From Acidobacteriaceae bacterium (lineage in GTDB: Bacteria > Acidobacteriota > Terriglobia > Terriglobales > Acidobacteriaceae), in contig CAHJWL010000011.1 in the NCBI GenBank assembly GCA_903642235.1, positions 38,417-102,416 of the forward strand: a stretch of DNA of 64,000 bases. Reading direction: 5' to 3'. The translations under genes were made by a program, and so were the position numbers. Below, in pieces: positions 61,302 to 64,000 of the stretch. Numbering within the stretch: the first letter of the stretch is position 1; each line of letters opens with the position of its first letter. The notes beneath the pieces are model-generated. The model had not been told where the DNA came from, made no database searches, and saw nothing but the letters and a program-made list of their open reading frames with translations.

Positions 61302-62567
61302 TCACCCAAACTGCCGCAGATCCATCCCCAGCCCATAGCTCTCCCCATGTGCCATCAGCTCCTCCCACGTCACCTCGCGCCCCGTGTACCCCGCCATGCG
61401 CCCCAGCATGCAGCTCATCGCGGTCTCCACACCCGCCGCGATCTGGTTATGAAACTTGCCCGACGTGATGCTCTCAATAAAACTCCGGTCCTTCTCCCGA
61501 TCCGCCAGTGCCAGGTTGTCCGAAAACGCTCCATTCGCCGCAAACGTCCCGCCCCCCGCCGGCTGCGTCTCCGAGTCCTTCCAGCTCCAGGCATGCTCGC
61601 CCTCAATCCGCACTGGCCCTGCATACGGCGCATCCGCCTTGCCGTTCGCGCCGAAGACATGCAGCCCCGCATCGAACGCGCCGTAGTTGCCGAACTGCGT
61701 CGACGAAAAACTCACCCGCACATCGTTCGGATACGTGTAGATCACCTCGTAGTGATCCCAGCAGTCGCCCGCATGCGAGATCACACTCCGTCCGCCCGTC
61801 GCCTTCGCCTTCAGCGGATGCGAGCCCAGCGCCAGGTTGCACAGGTCGATGATATGAATGTTCTGCTCGACCAGAATGTCGCCCGAAAGCGCCCGGTCCC
61901 ACAACCAGTTCCGCAGCCGGTACTCGTCCTTGCCCGCACCCGCGTGCACCTTCTCGGTCGATGCCGGCGCGTTGTAGTTCGCGGCAATCGCCGCAATCTT
62001 CCCCAGAGCCCCGCCCTGCACCTTGCTCATCACCGCCGCGATCGGCGGCGCGTTCCGCACCTGAAATCCCACGTCGATGCTGACCTTCCCGTCCGCCCGC
62101 TTCGCAATCTCGAGCGCTCGTTTCGATTGCTCCACATCGATCCCCACCGGCTTCTCGCAGTACACATGCTTGCCCGCCGCAACTGCCGCCTGGAGGTGCT
62201 CCACATGAAACCACGGCGGCGTCGAGATCTGCACCATGTCGATCTCCTTCGACCCCGCCAGCGCCTCGTACGCCCGCGCCCCATGGAACTGCAGCCCTTT
62301 CGCAATCCGCCCCTGCCCCAGCTTCGCGTTCACATTGTTGAACGCCGCTTCGCCCCTGGCCAGGTTGTCCGGAAAGATGTCCGCCAGCGCCACCACCCGC
62401 ACCGTCGTGTTCTCTGCAAACGAGGTCGCCACCGCCGTTCCACGGTTCCCGCATCCCAGCAGCCCCAGCCGCACCGCCGAGTTCGCCTCGTACCCAAACG
62501 CCGTGCTGCTCTTCACCAGCAGCAACCCCGATGCCGCCGATCCCGCCAGAAACTCACGTCGATTCAT
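61302..62567 (-). CDS. Tat-exported Gfo/Idh/MocA oxidoreductase
   Basis: A 421-residue NAD(P)-dependent sugar oxidoreductase. A Tat signal opens the protein (MNRREFLAGSAASG). The Rossmann motif is LGLLGCGNRG (residues 34-43) and the family motif EKP is in HVYCEKPVGIDV (138-140). The substrate domain has RNWLWDRALSGDILVEQ and HIIDLCNLALGS. Exported copies carry a tightly bound NAD and act on sugars in the periplasm. It lies 145 bases from a Tat-exported TIM-barrel isomerase, both on the minus strand. Confidence 0.92.
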   Translation of the reverse strand: MNRREFLAGSAASGLLLVKSSTAFGYEANSAVRLGLLGCGNRGTAVATSFAENTTVRVVALADIFPDNLARGEAAFNNVNAKLGQGRIAKGLQFHGARAYEALAGSKEIDMVQISTPPWFHVEHLQAAVAAGKHVYCEKPVGIDVEQSKRALEIAKRADGKVSIDVGFQVRNAPPIAAVMSKVQGGALGKIAAIAANYNAPASTEKVHAGAGKDEYRLRNWLWDRALSGDILVEQNIHIIDLCNLALGSHPLKAKATGGRSVISHAGDCWDHYEVIYTYPNDVRVSFSSTQFGNYGAFDAGLHVFGANGKADAPYAGPVRIEGEHAWSWKDSETQPAGGGTFAANGAFSDNLALADREKDRSFIESITSGKFHNQIAAGVETAMSCMLGRMAGYTGREVTWEELMAHGESYGLGMDLRQFG

Positions 62568-62638
62568 CTACCCGTCCCTTCCCGTGAAACTACGTCCGCC
62601 CCAGCCCTCTATCCTTGTGGAGTCATCCGTCTTCTTGC

Positions 62639-62668
62639 TGTCATTCTGAGCGCAGCGAAGAACCCGCT
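62639..62668 (+). repeat. GTCATTCTGAGCGCAGCGAAGAA-type intergenic element
   Basis: The motif GTCATTCTGAGCGCAGCGAA followed by GAACCCGC occurs between the oxidoreductase and isomerase genes. It resembles a short element I recall as common between genes in many bacteria; only one copy is in this window. Confidence 0.4.
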
Positions 62669-62712
62669 TCTCGTCTTTTAACCCCGGAGCGAAGCGATGC
62701 ACACCAGAGCGA

Positions 62713-63657
62713 TCAAGCTCCGATCTCCCGCAACACCCCTTCCAGATACACCGTTTCCTTCCGCACATCCTCCACCTGCTGCGGCCCCTCCGTCTCCCGT
62801 TCAATCGAGATCGCCCCCGTGTACCCTACCCGCCTCAGCTTGGTCAGCACCGTCTTGAAGTCCACCAACCCCTGCCCGATCGCCACCTCCTCGCCCAGTT
62901 CACTCGGGTTCGTCGGCCATCGGCCATCCTTCGCGTGAACGCTCCGCACATGCGGCCCCAGAATATCGACCGCATCCACCGGATTCGCCTTCCCATACAG
63001 AATCAGATTCGCCGTATCGAGACCCACTCCCAGGTTCGCCTGCCCCGCATCCCGCAGCATGCGCGCCATCGTCGTCGGCGTCTCCTGCCCGGTCTCCATC
63101 AGGAACATCTGCCCGTTCCCCTCGCAGTGTTTCGCCACCGTGCGAATCGCCGTCACCGCCTCTGCATACAGCGGATCCGCCGGATCCTCCGGAATAAACC
63201 CGCAGTGAGTCTGCACCTGCGGTATCCCCAGCATCTTTGCAAAGTCCGAGACCCCCGCCAGCGCCTCGATCCGCGCCGCCCGCGTCGCCCGCGGCACCAG
63301 CCCGATTGTCGTCGGTCCCTGGAGGAAGTTCCACACCAGCGGCTCCGGCCGGACAACTTCTACGGTGGTAGCCCGCACCCCGTACTTCGTCAGCAGCCCG
63401 CCCAGCACCTCCGCGTTCGCCTGCGTAAACTTCCCGATGTACCCGTCGAGCGACAGAAAGCACGTCGGCAGACCCAGTTCCTTAACCCGCCGGATCGTCT
63501 CCTCCGGCGCCTTGTATGGTGAGACGACCAGCCCCAGCTCCATCGGCCGCGCATCCGCCGCCGCCTGCACCGGCATCTTGCCGCCACGCTGCCCCTGCGC
63601 CATGGCATGTGCCATCGTCGTTGCAGCCGCCATCCCCAGAAACTCCCGTCGTCTCAT
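62713..63657 (-). CDS. Tat-exported TIM-barrel sugar isomerase/epimerase
   Basis: A 314-residue xylose-isomerase-like TIM-barrel protein. The Tat start is MRRREFLGMAAATTM and cleavage is near MAQGQ. The core has ELGLPTCFLSLDG, a later VQTHCGFIPEDP, LMETGQETP with the metal-binding Glu, GVGLDTANLILYG, VRSVHAKDGRWP and SIERETEG. The enzyme probably isomerises a sugar or keto-sugar with a metal ion. GAGGAG precedes the ATG at 63657; a TTG one codon earlier is less likely. It is next to the Gfo/Idh gene, with which it may share a substrate. Confidence 0.88.
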   Translation of the reverse strand: MRRREFLGMAAATTMAHAMAQGQRGGKMPVQAAADARPMELGLVVSPYKAPEETIRRVKELGLPTCFLSLDGYIGKFTQANAEVLGGLLTKYGVRATTVEVVRPEPLVWNFLQGPTTIGLVPRATRAARIEALAGVSDFAKMLGIPQVQTHCGFIPEDPADPLYAEAVTAIRTVAKHCEGNGQMFLMETGQETPTTMARMLRDAGQANLGVGLDTANLILYGKANPVDAVDILGPHVRSVHAKDGRWPTNPSELGEEVAIGQGLVDFKTVLTKLRRVGYTGAISIERETEGPQQVEDVRKETVYLEGVLREIGA

Positions 63658-63922
63658 CAAGGCTCCTCGCTGTCACCGCCATTAGATCAAACTTCCCGCA
63701 GATCTCGAGCAAGCCGATTCCTTCTTGTCTGGCAGTCATCCCGCAGGAATCCGCGTCTGTCGTGCCGCTCGAAGCTCCCCTGGCGGCCGCAGCCGGCACC
63801 GCGCGAGCAGGTCCGCCCGCCACCTGCGGCCCGCCGCCACATCGCCGCGAAGTACGCTACTCTAAGCCTTCACCGCGCTTCATCAAGCCTTCGCGCAGCC
63901 CCTCATCAGGAGACCATCCGTC

Positions 63923-64000
63923 ATGTCAGAGTCACGCCGGGACTTCCTCAAAGGCGCCACCGCCGGCCTCGTCGCCACCGCCGCGGGCTGCCATCGCGAG
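63923..64000 (+). CDS. N-terminus of a Tat-exported protein (3' end outside window)
   Basis: The frame starts MSESRRDFLKGATAGLVATA with a Tat RRxFLK motif and continues AGCHRE. Only 26 codons are visible, so the family cannot be named; in this context a second Gfo/Idh-type or sugar enzyme is possible. AGGAG lies 11 bases before the ATG. The gene diverges from the isomerase. Confidence 0.75.
   Translation, partial: MSESRRDFLKGATAGLVATAAGCHRE

Overview
The window is high-GC DNA that reads like the chromosome of an Acidobacteriota (Terriglobales-type) soil bacterium. The evidence is the run of families typical of that phylum: tandem secreted FG-GAP/ASPIC proteins, a TolB/PD40 protein, many Tat-exported enzymes, an acidobacterial GlsB, CsbD, YidB and LysM stress set, and short intergenic repeats with a GTCATCCCGTAGGGAT core. 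The assignment is by family content only; no rRNA gene is present. Genes are densely packed, often with 4-bp stop/start overlaps, and TTG starts with good Shine-Dalgarno spacing are common.

Layout. 0-6.9 kb: the 3' end of a DUF7002-like gene, a frameshifted secreted protein, GlsB, then three exported enzymes of amine and imine chemistry (flavin amine oxidase, RidA, HisC-like aminotransferase) and two envelope proteins. 6.9-9.3 kb (minus): a four-gene cassette of ECF sigma factor, two small membrane proteins and a LytTR response regulator. 9.8-12.5 kb: rlmB overlapping a metallopeptidase-like protein whose zinc motif lacks its glutamate. 12.8-20.5 kb (minus): a seven-gene run of sigma factor, anti-sigma factor, TPR protein, rnc, two lepB paralogues and an AsmA protein. 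20.7 kb: tRNA-Ala(GGC). 20.8-30.2 kb: sugar porter, GH1-like enzyme, LrgA/LrgB, a GAF-PAS-degenerate GGDEF protein, a PD40 protein, quinone oxidoreductase and a formate/nitrite channel. 30.3-31.1 kb: a small AT-richer insert (DUF6338). 31.1-41 kb: gatB, an unknown lipoprotein, an H1-like protein, FmdB, serA, a lipoprotein hydrolase, a gene remnant beside a Uma2 endonuclease, a class V aminotransferase and an SMP-30-like protein. 41.8-46 kb: YqeY, a glycosyltransferase and small stress proteins. 46-54.6 kb: RNase H, a sigma / HEAT-repeat anti-sigma / double-PDZ module, a frameshifted M28 peptidase, a DnaC-like loader, rpmE and a Dus enzyme. 54.8-64 kb: GH5-like hydrolase, DUF3224, a VapBC pair, two CRTAC-type FG-GAP proteins and a Tat-exported sugar module (Gfo/Idh/MocA, TIM-barrel epimerase and a third truncated Tat protein).

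How it works together. Three separate sigma-factor loci, each with its own membrane or envelope partner, sit within 41 kb, so envelope signalling is the main theme. A second theme is chemistry moved outside the cytoplasm: amine oxidation with imine hydrolysis, and sugar oxidation with isomerisation, both by proteins with Tat or Sec signals. The best candidates for something not yet described are the exported amine oxidase/RidA/aminotransferase group, the sigma/HEAT/PDZ module and the sigma/LytTR cassette. Broken or degenerate genes are also notable: two single-frameshift genes, a 3' remnant, a pseudo-M1 peptidase, a GGAEF cyclase domain and a PIN toxin with Gln at a catalytic Glu position. The + strand appears to change from G-rich to C-rich near 54.7 kb.
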